Source of the DNA: Aureibaculum flavum
Lineage (GTDB): Bacteria; Bacteroidota; Bacteroidia; Flavobacteriales; Flavobacteriaceae
Direction of reading: 5' to 3'
DNA length: 64,000 nucleotides
Assembly: GCF_016406085.1 (NCBI RefSeq)
Contig: NZ_JAEHFJ010000010.1
Location: 62,001-126,000 of the forward strand
Shown here: positions 1 through 9,096 of the stretch, piece after piece
How the letters are laid out: every line of letters begins with the position of its first letter
Position numbering within the stretch: position 1 is the first letter of the stretch
Notes under the pieces: generated by a model
Told to the model about the DNA's origin: nothing
Seen by the model: only the letters and a program-made list of their open reading frames with translations
The model's database searches: none
Translations under genes and position numbers: made by a program

Positions 1-1
1 T

Positions 2-505
2 GCACGTTTTGATGATGATGTAAATCTATTAGATATTTTTAAGCATAATGTTGCTCTTGTTGGCGGAAGTATTAAAGAGGTTGACAAAGCTTTAATAGAT
101 ATCGAAATTAAAAAGCAATTCCCTCATGCAGAAAACATTGTGGCTCTTAATGAAACATCTACTTTAGGTACTATTTCCGTGAACAAGCAAACGGATCCTC
201 ATGAGTTGGCTACGATTGATTTAGCCATTGTAAATGGAGCTTTTGGTGTGGCTGAAAATGGAGCAGTTTGGGTTTCTGAAAAAGAGAGCATTGTTAGGGT
301 ACTTCCTTTCATTAGTAACGATTTGGTTATTATATTATTAAAAGAACAGCTTGTTCTTCACATGTTACAGGCATATCATAAAATTGCAACAAGAGACCGA
401 AATTTTGGAGTTTTTATTTCAGGACCTTCAAAAACGGCAGATATTGAGCAATGTTTGGTTATTGGTGCTCAAGGTGCTATGAGTTTAACGATACTTTTGG
501 TATAA
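2..505 (+). CDS. LUD-domain (LutC/YkgG-like) protein, 5' end outside window
   Basis: The reading frame is open from base 2, with ARFDDDVNLLDIF upstream of the GTG at 140, so the true start lies left of the window and 140 is not a start. The visible ~167 residues match the C-terminal half of the LUD/LutC family. This includes the stretch around TDPHELATIDLAIVNGAFGV, where 'ATIDLAIV...GAVWV' is typical, and the end 'GVFISGPSKTADIEQCLVIGAQGA', where SGPSxTADIE is the family signature. LutC proteins take part in lactate oxidation (LutABC), but stand-alone LUD proteins of unknown role are common in Bacteroidetes. The gene ends before the minus-strand terminator of the PUL and has no visible link to glycan degradation, so it probably marks the chromosomal boundary of the PUL. 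The exact substrate is unknown. Confidence 0.75.
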   Translation, partial: ARFDDDVNLLDIFKHNVALVGGSIKEVDKALIDIEIKKQFPHAENIVALNETSTLGTISVNKQTDPHELATIDLAIVNGAFGVAENGAVWVSEKESIVRVLPFISNDLVIILLKEQLVLHMLQAYHKIATRDRNFGVFISGPSKTADIEQCLVIGAQGAMSLTILLV

Positions 506-536
506 ATAATTTCTCTTTTTTATTTTTAAATGACAT

Positions 537-586
537 AAAAAAAGAAGAATTCATAGTTGCGATGCTCTATGAATTCTTCAAAAAAC
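537..586 (-). terminator. Rho-independent terminator of the GH88-GH3 operon
   Basis: A perfect 13-bp inverted repeat (GAAGAATTCATAG at 544-556, its complement at 567-579) encloses a 10-base loop. Read on the minus strand, the stem is followed by a run of seven T (537-543). It lies about 40 bp beyond the stop of the GH3 gene. On the plus strand no T-run follows, so it should act mainly on leftward transcription. Confidence 0.8.
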
Positions 587-624
587 TAATTCAAATGAAA
601 AGTTAAATTTCTTTACCTATTGTC

Positions 625-3036
625 CTATTCGACAATAAAATTTTCCTTTAATTTTATATCTTCAGAAGAGGCTCCAATTCGTATTTCAAATTGACCAGAT
701 TCCACCGTCCAATTCATATTTTTATCTAAAATTGCTAAATCATCAGGATGCAGTATAAAGTTTACTGTCTTTGTTTCGTTCGGTTTTAAATGTATTCTTT
801 CAAAACCTCTAAGCTGTGAATCATACGTGGTAACACTACTAACTTCATCTTTTACATATAATTGAACCACCTCATCCCCTGCTCTTTTACCCGTATTTTT
901 GATGGAAAAGGAAACATGAACATCTGCTTGTGAATTTATGGTATTGGGTGTTACTTTCAAATTACTATATTCAAAAGTTGTATAACTCAAACCATAGCCA
1001 AAAGGATATAAAGAACCTAGTACTCTTGTGTTTCCAGCTCTATTTGGTCCTTCACCAGGTTGACCTGCTTGTGAGCCCGGTTTAAAAGGAAAATTCAACG
1101 GTATTTGACCCACCGATTTTGGAAAAGTAACTGATAATTTTCCACCTGGATTATAATCACCAAATAAGGTTTCTGCAATAACTTCTCCAGCTGCTGTGCT
1201 AGGAAACCAAGCTTCTAAAATGGCAGGTAAAAATTTATTTTCCCAATTAATAGTTAAGGGTTGTCCATTAATAAGTACTAAAACCACAGGTTTCCCTGTT
1301 GCATATAACGCTTGTACTAATTGTAGTTGACGGCCAGGTAAATCTAAACTAGTTCTTGATTTTGACTCTCCAACAGTATTGTCATCCTCACCAACCACAG
1401 CGATAATTATATCAGATTTTTTTGCTTGCTCTACTGCCGCATCAATATCCTCTTCTTCTTTTCTTGACAATGGTGTTGGTATAATTTCACTCTCTGGCCA
1501 ATTAGGATCAATAACATCACAACCTTTAATAAAATTCACTTCAGCCTTATTACCTGCATACTTTTTTATACCTTGATATACAGAAGTTGATGGATTAAAT
1601 GCAGGACCATACCTACTATATGTAAAACTGGTTTCATCAGCTAAAGGTCCAGTTACTAAAATGTTATTGATTTCATTAACATCTAATGGTAAAAGGTTGT
1701 TTTCATTTTTTAGCAACACTAAAGCTTCACGATTTATTTGTTTTGAAAAAGCTTGATCTTCTTTAGTATGCACCAATTTATCTGCGGCCTTCGTATCTTT
1801 AACATAAGGACTATCAAACAAGCCTAACCTAAATTTGACTCTTAATACATCCGCTACTCTAGCATCAATAGTTTTCATTGAAATTTCACCATCATGAATT
1901 AATTCACGTAAAGGTTCAATAAAAGATTCTGGTGTTCTAAATGTAGTACGAACGTTTAAACCTGCTTCTATAACTTGACGAACCGCTTCTTTATAATCTT
2001 TAGCAACATGGTGTTTCTCAGAAACATATTCTACGGCTTCACTATCAGAAACTACATAACCATTGAATCCGAATTTTTCACGTAATAATTCGGTCAAAAA
2101 ATAATGACTACCAGTCACGGGTACGCCATCATAATCGTTATAACTACTCATAACACCCATAGGTGCTGCTTCATTTATCACTTTTTCAAAAGGATATAAA
2201 TATAGTTGAAACATTTCACGCGGTGCCACATGTGGATCTGTTCTAGCTTCACCATCACGAGCTCCTTTTGGAACACTATATACTGCAAAATGTTTTAAAG
2301 TAGAGGCCACTCCTTCAGATTGTATACCCAACACCATTTGCTTACCTAATTCAGAAATATGATAAGGTTCTTCACCATAACATTCTATTACGCGTCCCCA
2401 ACGTGGGTCACGAGCCACATCTAAAATGGGAGCATAAACATTCGTATATCCTAATGCTTTGGCTTCACGACCAACGATGCTTCCTGCTTTATAAACCAGT
2501 TCTTTATTCCATGTACTTCCAATGCCTATTGGTGCAGGTAATGGTGTTGCTCTTTCGTGACATAAACCATGAATGCCTTCATTGGTAAAGTCAACAGGAA
2601 TACCCATTCGCGTTTCTTCTACAAACCACTTTTGAACGATATTAATTGTTTCGGCATGTGTACTATAGGGAAAGGCATATTTTGTATGTGTCTTTTCTTG
2701 ATTCCAAATGGTATTTAAATGTTCATCAATATTGGCAATACCATCTTTCCAAACCTCATTTTTCCATTGGTCAGTTGGTAACTCATCTTGTAATACACGA
2801 GCAAAACCATAAAGTGTGGTTAATTGACATGTTTTCTCATTCACATTCATTAATGAAACTAGATTTTTAACACGAGCTTCCAAAGGAGCTTTTGAATCTT
2901 CAAAGATATCTTTAGTACCATTTTTATTAAAATCAATCCAATCTTTTTGATATATATTATCCTTTTCCGATTTCATTCCAATAAATAAAAACGATGTGAT
3001 AAGAAGTACTAGTAATTTTTGTTGTTTAAAGATCAT
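625..3036 (-). CDS. GH3 beta-glycosidase, exported
   Basis: An 803-residue protein with the full GH3 layout: an N-terminal (beta/alpha)8 domain to about residue 400, an alpha/beta sandwich domain (about 435-650) and a C-terminal fibronectin-III-like domain (about 695-800). The nucleophile is Asp331 in VVSDSEAVE. KHFAVYS (Lys248-His249) and DPRWGR are the usual substrate-binding motifs. GEDDNTVGESKSR in domain 2 carries the likely acid/base Glu. The hydrophobic N-terminus (residues 8-20) is a signal peptide. GH3 members of this architecture are beta-glucosidases or beta-xylosidases that cut single sugars from non-reducing ends, usually in the periplasm. It is the last gene of a three-gene operon, 20 bp after the preceding stop, followed by a clear terminator. 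Which sugar it removes cannot be read from sequence. Confidence 0.92.
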   Translation of the reverse strand: MIFKQQKLLVLLITSFLFIGMKSEKDNIYQKDWIDFNKNGTKDIFEDSKAPLEARVKNLVSLMNVNEKTCQLTTLYGFARVLQDELPTDQWKNEVWKDGIANIDEHLNTIWNQEKTHTKYAFPYSTHAETINIVQKWFVEETRMGIPVDFTNEGIHGLCHERATPLPAPIGIGSTWNKELVYKAGSIVGREAKALGYTNVYAPILDVARDPRWGRVIECYGEEPYHISELGKQMVLGIQSEGVASTLKHFAVYSVPKGARDGEARTDPHVAPREMFQLYLYPFEKVINEAAPMGVMSSYNDYDGVPVTGSHYFLTELLREKFGFNGYVVSDSEAVEYVSEKHHVAKDYKEAVRQVIEAGLNVRTTFRTPESFIEPLRELIHDGEISMKTIDARVADVLRVKFRLGLFDSPYVKDTKAADKLVHTKEDQAFSKQINREALVLLKNENNLLPLDVNEINNILVTGPLADETSFTYSRYGPAFNPSTSVYQGIKKYAGNKAEVNFIKGCDVIDPNWPESEIIPTPLSRKEEEDIDAAVEQAKKSDIIIAVVGEDDNTVGESKSRTSLDLPGRQLQLVQALYATGKPVVLVLINGQPLTINWENKFLPAILEAWFPSTAAGEVIAETLFGDYNPGGKLSVTFPKSVGQIPLNFPFKPGSQAGQPGEGPNRAGNTRVLGSLYPFGYGLSYTTFEYSNLKVTPNTINSQADVHVSFSIKNTGKRAGDEVVQLYVKDEVSSVTTYDSQLRGFERIHLKPNETKTVNFILHPDDLAILDKNMNWTVESGQFEIRIGASSEDIKLKENFIVE

Positions 3037-3056
3037 ATGCTTTTTTTAAACCGTAA

Positions 3057-3935
3057 TTATTTCGTCTGGTTTTCAATAATTTTTTTAGCCATATCAGGAT
3101 TCGTTTTTTGTTTTCCTGTTAAAAGGTAAATAATCATTCCTGCATCAGAAGGATCAAAATCTCCTTTTTTTATACAGGTTAATTGTCGGTCGTATAACCA
3201 ATCCAATTGATTTTTTAATTCTTCAGAGGTTTCTCGAATGGATAATGTTTTCATCCAATCGTACAAATGCTTAGGAGCTTTTAATCCTACATAGCCATCA
3301 CCACCATTTTGATCCTTAATGCGATCAACTATTAAACCTTTTGACTCAAATTTTTCACGTATCTCATTCCAAGTCCACCCAGAATGACTTTCCCATTTAG
3401 TGTATGGTTTATCCGAATTTCTATTATTCCAATTCGAATGTGAGATAATTCTTACATATTTTAATTTAGATTCCATGGCATTATTTAATCCACTTCCCAC
3501 TACATGCATAGGTCCTGCTGCTACTATAGTCAACGGACTATTTTTACTTGACTTATTAATTTCATTTGTTATTGCCTCAATTGCTTTGGTTGAATCACTT
3601 ACCGCTTCAATAAAATTAGAATTCTTGAAATGATATATTTCTTTTCCTTCCAGAGCACTTATTAGCATTTGCTTTTTACCATCACTTTTCTCGTGATTGC
3701 TCCCCCAAATATGATCACTAAAGGTATATACCGTCAAACTATCTTGCAAATTTCTCGCAGAAAGTAATGCCAAACTTAATGGCGTAGCTGCCCAATCATC
3801 ATGATCATGCTCATTACCATCAGAACTTATTACAATTCTACCAGTTGTATATGGTATAGTTTGCCCAAATACATTCGCAAATGGAATAAAATTTAAAATT
3901 AAAACACTTAGTATATACCTGGGTTTATTGAACAT
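3057..3935 (-). CDS. Exported nucleoside-hydrolase-fold protein of unknown substrate
   Basis: A 292-residue protein with a signal peptide ending near FANVFGQ (residue 25). The segment RIVISSDGNEHDHDDWAA (33-50) resembles the Asp-rich, Ca-binding N-terminal motif of inosine-uridine-type nucleoside hydrolases (DxDxxxDD) in position and shape. It is followed by the alternating pattern expected for that Rossmann-like fold ('SPLTIVAAGPMHVVGSGL', then YVRIISHSNWNN). Nucleoside hydrolases are normally cytoplasmic, so an exported copy between GH88 and GH3 genes is more likely an N- or O-glycosidase-like enzyme acting on oligosaccharides. That is inference. It sits 73 bp after the GH88 gene and 20 bp before GH3, in one operon. 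The substrate is unknown and the fold call is moderate. Confidence 0.6.
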   Translation of the reverse strand: MFNKPRYILSVLILNFIPFANVFGQTIPYTTGRIVISSDGNEHDHDDWAATPLSLALLSARNLQDSLTVYTFSDHIWGSNHEKSDGKKQMLISALEGKEIYHFKNSNFIEAVSDSTKAIEAITNEINKSSKNSPLTIVAAGPMHVVGSGLNNAMESKLKYVRIISHSNWNNRNSDKPYTKWESHSGWTWNEIREKFESKGLIVDRIKDQNGGDGYVGLKAPKHLYDWMKTLSIRETSEELKNQLDWLYDRQLTCIKKGDFDPSDAGMIIYLLTGKQKTNPDMAKKIIENQTK

Positions 3936-4008
3936 ATAAAACTATTTATAGCTGCAAAATTCAAAAAAGGAATTTCAAATATTGATATGATTGAAATGAG
4001 ATAAGATC

Positions 4009-5232
4009 CTATTTATTAAGTTTTTCCATTTTTTTAATTCTCATCAAAGCTTCCATATAATAATAATCAGCATAAATTATTGGAATATCTATTTCTGAAT
4101 TTTTAGGATAATGTCCGGTTGAATGTAATAATAAAGCTTGATTAGTATCGCCACTTAAATATTCTTTAGATGATAATATTTCAATATAGCGAGAAGCCGC
4201 ATTTATATATTTTTCTTTTAAATCTTCATCTTTTACTAAGCCAGCTAACTCTAACATACCGCAAGCAGCTACGGCTGCAGCCGATGCATCTCTAGGTGCA
4301 TTTGGTATTTTAGGATCATCAAAATCCCAATAAGGAATACCATCTTTAGGTAAACGATTCATATAGTGATCAGCTAATTTAATAGCTGTATCTAAAAACT
4401 CTTGTTCTCCAGTTTCTCTATAAGCCATTGAAAATCCGTAAATACCCCAGCCTTGTCCTCTTGCCCACATCGATTCTTTAGCATAACCTTGATGTGTATG
4501 ACCTCCTAAAAATTCACCTGTTTTTTCATCAAATGAAGCTACGTGATACACGGCACTGTCTTTACGTACACTATGCTCCATGGTTTTTTCGGCATGACTT
4601 TTAGCAATATCATAAAGTCTTTGTTCTCCCCCATTCTTAGCCGCCCAAAAAAGTAACTCTAAATTCATCATATTATCTATGATGGTATTGTATTGAAATT
4701 TTTCCTTTTGGCTTGGCCATGATAAAATTGTACCCACTGTAGGATTGTACAATGTAGCTAATGTATCTGCTGCAGCTAATAATATTTCTTTATAAGCTTC
4801 ATTCCCTGTTAATCGATATCCATTACCATAACTACAATATACCATAAAACCGATATCGTGATTATCAGCCGGTGTATAGGCGATCGTTTTAAGTGGATTG
4901 GTAAAACGTTCCGCTTGTTTTTTTATTTCTTCATCATCAGAAGCTTCATAAGCATACCATAAAACCCCTGGATAAAACCCGCTACACCAATCTTTTACAC
5001 CTACAAAATGCCAATCTGTAGTTCCTTCCTTAATATTTCTTGGAAAACTATCCACAGAAGTTAACCCTTCAGCAGTTTTTTTGGTTTTCAATACATTCGT
5101 ATTTAAAACTTCTTCTAGATTAAAGGCATTTGATTTTGTTATGGTATCTGCAATAGGCATTTCTTTTTTAGTCGAATTGCATGCTGCTATTAAAAAGATA
5201 GCTAAAATTAGCAATGGCTTAGTAAGATTCAT
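4009..5232 (-). CDS. GH88 unsaturated glucuronyl hydrolase, lipoprotein
   Basis: A 407-residue protein, a normal length for GH88. The lipobox LIAAC puts the lipidated Cys at residue 18. The (alpha/alpha)6 barrel shows the family motifs NHDIGFM (Asp126) and IDNMMNLELL (Asp186), the two catalytic Asp of unsaturated glucuronyl hydrolases. WARGQGWGIYG and APRDASAAAVAACG follow. These enzymes hydrate the 4,5-double bond of the uronic acid that a polysaccharide lyase leaves at the non-reducing end, releasing a 5-keto product. Its presence therefore argues that the target polymer contains uronic acid cut by a lyase. It is first in its operon and divergent from susC, with a 27-bp element 72 bp upstream that is repeated before susC. 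GH105 is the main alternative, but motif spacing favours GH88. Confidence 0.9.
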   Translation of the reverse strand: MNLTKPLLILAIFLIAACNSTKKEMPIADTITKSNAFNLEEVLNTNVLKTKKTAEGLTSVDSFPRNIKEGTTDWHFVGVKDWCSGFYPGVLWYAYEASDDEEIKKQAERFTNPLKTIAYTPADNHDIGFMVYCSYGNGYRLTGNEAYKEILLAAADTLATLYNPTVGTILSWPSQKEKFQYNTIIDNMMNLELLFWAAKNGGEQRLYDIAKSHAEKTMEHSVRKDSAVYHVASFDEKTGEFLGGHTHQGYAKESMWARGQGWGIYGFSMAYRETGEQEFLDTAIKLADHYMNRLPKDGIPYWDFDDPKIPNAPRDASAAAVAACGMLELAGLVKDEDLKEKYINAASRYIEILSSKEYLSGDTNQALLLHSTGHYPKNSEIDIPIIYADYYYMEALMRIKKMEKLNK

Positions 5233-5304
5233 TTGTTATATTTTTAGAATAATTAGTATTGTATTTTTCTATTACAATTTTACTGAGAATCTAAAACACC
5301 GAGC

Positions 5305-5331
5305 ATAAATTAGTATTCAAAAACTATAAAA
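5305..5331 (-). promoter_or_regulatory. 27-bp shared element, copy facing GH88
   Basis: Read on the minus strand it begins TTTTATAGTTTTTGAATA and matches the copy at 5720-5746 with a single mismatch. It ends 72 bp before the GH88 start codon. Opposite orientation and a similar distance to the two divergent starts indicate a promoter core or an operator for the same regulator. Confidence 0.6.
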
Positions 5332-5719
5332 TATCACTCTTTTAGATGTGTAATCCTTTTGATTACTATTATAATGTGACATTTGTTTTTTGAAGTCCTA
5401 ATATATTTATAAAAACTATTGTTTAAAATGAATGTGTATCATTTATTAAGTAAATACGAATTCACTTCACCTTGAATTATCTTCTAATACAATTTAAAAA
5501 ATACAGTTATAGATAAGAACATCAGCACATTAATTGTATACTAACCTGTCTAAATTTAAAATCTATTTTACTCTTTATTGGAATGGCATAATCAACTACC
5601 ACTACATAAACTTTAACTAATATTTAATATTTAATTAATAATTAATTAACAACTACTAAAAGTAAGCTATTTTTAAAAATGCTTGCAAACAAAGGTGTTT
5701 AATAGTTAAATGAACTATG

Positions 5720-5746
5720 TTTTATAGTTTTTGAATATTAATTTAT
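5720..5746 (+). promoter_or_regulatory. 27-bp shared element, copy facing susC
   Basis: This is the plus-strand copy of the element at 5305-5331: TTTTATAGTTTTTGAATA, then a tail of TAATTTAT type, one mismatch in 27. It ends 89 bp upstream of the susC start. TAGTTTTTG within it is close to the Bacteroidetes -7 box TAnnTTTG, so it may be the promoter itself; the alternative is a regulator site. Confidence 0.6.
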
Positions 5747-5835
5747 AAATACCTTTCTTAAATCTTTTTAATATTGTGTAATGATTTTAAAGAAAAAATC
5801 AATACTTAAATTACTAACTTAAAAATGACAATTTT

Positions 5836-8800
5836 ATGATTAAAATTAAACACAATCAGAGAAATCTGAATCATTTTTACGGTCTATTCATTATAATAGG
5901 CTTTCTGTTTTGCGGAGTGTTCACTCAGGTGCATGCTGCAAAAAATAGTTCAGTAAATGAATTTAAACAAACTACCACAGTAACTGGTAATGTTATTAGT
6001 GCAGACGATAACATGCCGCTGCCGGGGGTAAATGTTTTTGTAAAAGGTACACAAAATGGTGTTGTTACAGATTTTGATGGAAACTATACCATTAATAATG
6101 TTGCATCAGATGCCGTATTGGTATATAGTTTTGTTGGGTTTTCTACAAAAGAAGTAACTGTAAACAGTCAAAGCTCAATCAATGTTATATTAGAAGTAGA
6201 TGCTCAAACTTTAGACGAAGTTATAGTAGTTGGTTATGGAACAGCAAAAAAGGAAACTTTGACAGGTTCTGTTGAACAAATTAAAGCTGAAGCTTTTGAA
6301 GATATAGCTGTAGGTAGTCCTGCATTAGCTCTTCAAGGTAGAACACCAGGTTTAGTTGTTACACGTACTTCTTCTAGACCCGGTGATGAGGGGGTTAATT
6401 TTCTTATTAGAGGAGCCTCTTCTATTAATGGTATAGAACCTCTTATCGTAATAGATGGTATTCCTACAATAAATTCATCAACGTTTAATGATATGAATCC
6501 CAATGATATTGAAAACATAAGTGTTTTAAAAGGAGGATCTGCATCTATATATGGATCACGTGCTGCAGGTGGTGTTATTTTGGTTACTACTAAAAAAGGA
6601 AAAGGAGATGTTAAAGTTGAAATAGGTTCAATTTTAAGGATGGGTACTATAGGTATTCGCCCACCATCACCAACGATGTCTGAATATGGACAACTTTATT
6701 TAGCGGCAGTTGATGAAGATTTAGCTTCTGGTAAGCCGCCTCGTTTTTTCTTTTGGAATGATCGTCCAACTGTAGAGAGAATTGCTTCAGGAGATGAAGG
6801 TTTTTATGATTTACCTATAAACGGAAATATATGGTTGGGTAATTCAGCTAAATTTGATGAAATGTTTGGTAATTCAAATTCGAGCCAACATAATTTAAGT
6901 GTATCGGGCGGCGGAGATAAAAGTAATTACCGTGTTTCAGCCGGATATGATAAAAATGTTGGTGGTTTAAAAGTTGCTGATGATAGTGCAGATAGATATA
7001 ATTTCTCTATAAATTATGGTCTTGACATCAGCGATAGATTAAGTGTTAATACTAATGTTACTTATTTTCATAATAGCTTTTCAGGACCTGCAGCAGGTTT
7101 AGCAAGGGAAGCCGCTACATGGGATGCTCCCTTATTTCCTACGTATAACCCCGACGGACAATATTATGCTAATTTTGGAGGAGTTAATATTACGGGTGAT
7201 AGAAATGCAATAGCACAAGTTAAAGATGCCGGTCGTGAAAATTATACAAGAGAGCAGTTTAAAATAGCTGCACAGGCTACTTATAAAATAACCGAACATT
7301 TAAATGCTACTGGATCTTATGCTATTAGTAAGCAAAATAGCAAATGGCAAAGATATGCAGTATCAGTACCTTTATATAGTTGGCAAGGTGGTTTCTCTAA
7401 TAATATAAACAATACAACTTTTATTGAAGAAGGAACTGGACCTGATAACAAAGACGGTAACATAACTTATAAGAATTATAAAGGAGCTTTAAATTATAGT
7501 AATAGCTTTGGAGATCATAATGTATCAGGACTTGTAGCTGTTGAAGCGGAAAAAAATATAATTGATGAGTATTACATGAGGAGAAATGGTTTTGTTGACT
7601 ATGGTGTATATGATATAAACATTGGAGCTACAGATCAACTTGTAACCACTTCAGGTGGTGGTAATACCTGGGGGTCATACGGTTATATAGGTCGTGTAAA
7701 TTATGATTATAAAAGCAAATATTTATTGGAAGTACAAGGCAGACGCGATGGATCTTCAAGATTTGCAGATGGAAAAAAATGGTCTAATTATGGTAGTATA
7801 TCTGCTGGTTGGGTTTTAAGTGCTGAAGATTTTCTTAAGGATAGTGAATTAATATCATTCTTAAAAATAAGAGGTGGTTATGGTGAATTAGGTAGTACGT
7901 CAGGTATTGGTAATTTTGGATATTTATCTACAGTTGGCTTTGGTTCAACTGTTTTTGGTCAAACTAATGCTTCACAACAAGCAACTTCAAGAGCCAGTAG
8001 CTTATTTAGCAGTACTACAACATGGGAAAGGATTGCAACAAAAGAAATTGGTGTAGACTTTAGATTGTTTAAGGATAAAATGTTTGGTTCATTTGACCTT
8101 TATCAAAAAGAGAATATTGGTATGCTAGTGAGAGGTATTTTACCACAAGTTCTTGGTACCAACGCTCCATATACTAATATAGGGACTCTTGAAACAAATG
8201 GTTGGGAAGCAATGTTAGGATGGAGAGATAAAATTGGTGACGATTTAGATTTTACCGTAAGTGCAAACATGAGTGATAGTAGAAATGAAATTACTAAATA
8301 TGATGGAGCTCAATCAATTGTAGAGAACTTAAATGCTGCATCTGCTGGTAGAAACATATTAGGTAAACCTATTAACTCATTTTATTTATGGGAAACTGAT
8401 GGTTATTTTGATTCTCAAACTGAAGTTGATGCGTATTATGCAAGTCTTAATCCAGGAGGAATATTACCATCGCAAACTTCAAATGACGCTTTACGTCCTG
8501 GAGATATGCGAGTTGTAGATTCTAATGGAGACGGAACTCTTGATAATGATGATTTAACCTACAAAGGAGACAATGCTACTCATTATGTTTATGGTTTGAA
8601 TTTTAATGTGAATTATAAGAATTTTGATTTAAGTGCATTTTTCCAAGGTGTTCTTAATCATCAAATCTATAGAACAGGTTATTTTGCACAACCTTTCCAA
8701 GCAGAATGGCAAAACCAATCTAATACATGGTTAGGCAGAACATGGACTGAAGATAACCGTAATGCAGAGTTTCCTAGATTAACAACCCAACGTGGATTAT

Positions 8801-9066
8801 CGAAATGGAACTATAGAAGTAAAGATCATATATTACAAAACAATAGATATATGAGATTAAAATCTCTAATAGTAGGTTATAATATTAAAGGAGTGAAAAT
8901 AGGTAATACACCTATCGATAATATCCGAATTTATTTTTCAGGAAATGATTTGTTTGAATTCACCAGTGTAAAAGATGGATATGACCCTGAATTTCAAGCG
9001 AGTACTAATGCAAGTGTTTATCCATTTATGCGTACATGGGCATTGGGTTTAAAATTATCACTTTAA
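5836..9066 (+). CDS. susC: SusC-like TonB-dependent oligosaccharide transporter
   Basis: A 1076-residue outer-membrane protein. It has a signal region (about 14-35), a carboxypeptidase-regulatory-like beta-sandwich (about 48-120, GNVISADDNMPLPGVNVFVKG), a TonB box (DEVIVVGYGT, 127-136), a plug domain (about 140-255, with GVVTDFDG upstream and KGGSASIYGSRAAGGVILVTTKKG) and a large beta-barrel ending GLKLSL. SusC proteins form the channel of a lidded pair with SusD and import oligosaccharides with TonB energy. It is the only SusC in the window, so all lyase and hydrolase products of this PUL probably enter here, unless a second pair lies to the right. susD follows after 30 bp. The start at 5836 was taken because it gives a complete signal peptide. 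Confidence 0.97.
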   Translation: MIKIKHNQRNLNHFYGLFIIIGFLFCGVFTQVHAAKNSSVNEFKQTTTVTGNVISADDNMPLPGVNVFVKGTQNGVVTDFDGNYTINNVASDAVLVYSFVGFSTKEVTVNSQSSINVILEVDAQTLDEVIVVGYGTAKKETLTGSVEQIKAEAFEDIAVGSPALALQGRTPGLVVTRTSSRPGDEGVNFLIRGASSINGIEPLIVIDGIPTINSSTFNDMNPNDIENISVLKGGSASIYGSRAAGGVILVTTKKGKGDVKVEIGSILRMGTIGIRPPSPTMSEYGQLYLAAVDEDLASGKPPRFFFWNDRPTVERIASGDEGFYDLPINGNIWLGNSAKFDEMFGNSNSSQHNLSVSGGGDKSNYRVSAGYDKNVGGLKVADDSADRYNFSINYGLDISDRLSVNTNVTYFHNSFSGPAAGLAREAATWDAPLFPTYNPDGQYYANFGGVNITGDRNAIAQVKDAGRENYTREQFKIAAQATYKITEHLNATGSYAISKQNSKWQRYAVSVPLYSWQGGFSNNINNTTFIEEGTGPDNKDGNITYKNYKGALNYSNSFGDHNVSGLVAVEAEKNIIDEYYMRRNGFVDYGVYDINIGATDQLVTTSGGGNTWGSYGYIGRVNYDYKSKYLLEVQGRRDGSSRFADGKKWSNYGSISAGWVLSAEDFLKDSELISFLKIRGGYGELGSTSGIGNFGYLSTVGFGSTVFGQTNASQQATSRASSLFSSTTTWERIATKEIGVDFRLFKDKMFGSFDLYQKENIGMLVRGILPQVLGTNAPYTNIGTLETNGWEAMLGWRDKIGDDLDFTVSANMSDSRNEITKYDGAQSIVENLNAASAGRNILGKPINSFYLWETDGYFDSQTEVDAYYASLNPGGILPSQTSNDALRPGDMRVVDSNGDGTLDNDDLTYKGDNATHYVYGLNFNVNYKNFDLSAFFQGVLNHQIYRTGYFAQPFQAEWQNQSNTWLGRTWTEDNRNAEFPRLTTQRGLSKWNYRSKDHILQNNRYMRLKSLIVGYNIKGVKIGNTPIDNIRIYFSGNDLFEFTSVKDGYDPEFQASTNASVYPFMRTWALGLKLSL

Positions 9067-9096
9067 GATAACTAATAATAATAAAATCATAAACAA

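Larger units (their letters stand above)
5233..5835. promoter_or_regulatory. Divergent regulatory spacer between GH88 and susC
   Basis: The spacer is 603 bp, very AT-rich, with no credible gene. It holds the two inverted copies of the 27-bp element (listed separately). Between about 5610 and 5655 there is a run of overlapping TTAAT/ATTAA palindromes. No clean Bacteroidetes -33/-7 promoter (TTTG / TAnnTTTG) was found by eye; the closest -7-like string is TAGTTTTTG inside each element copy. Confidence 0.55.
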
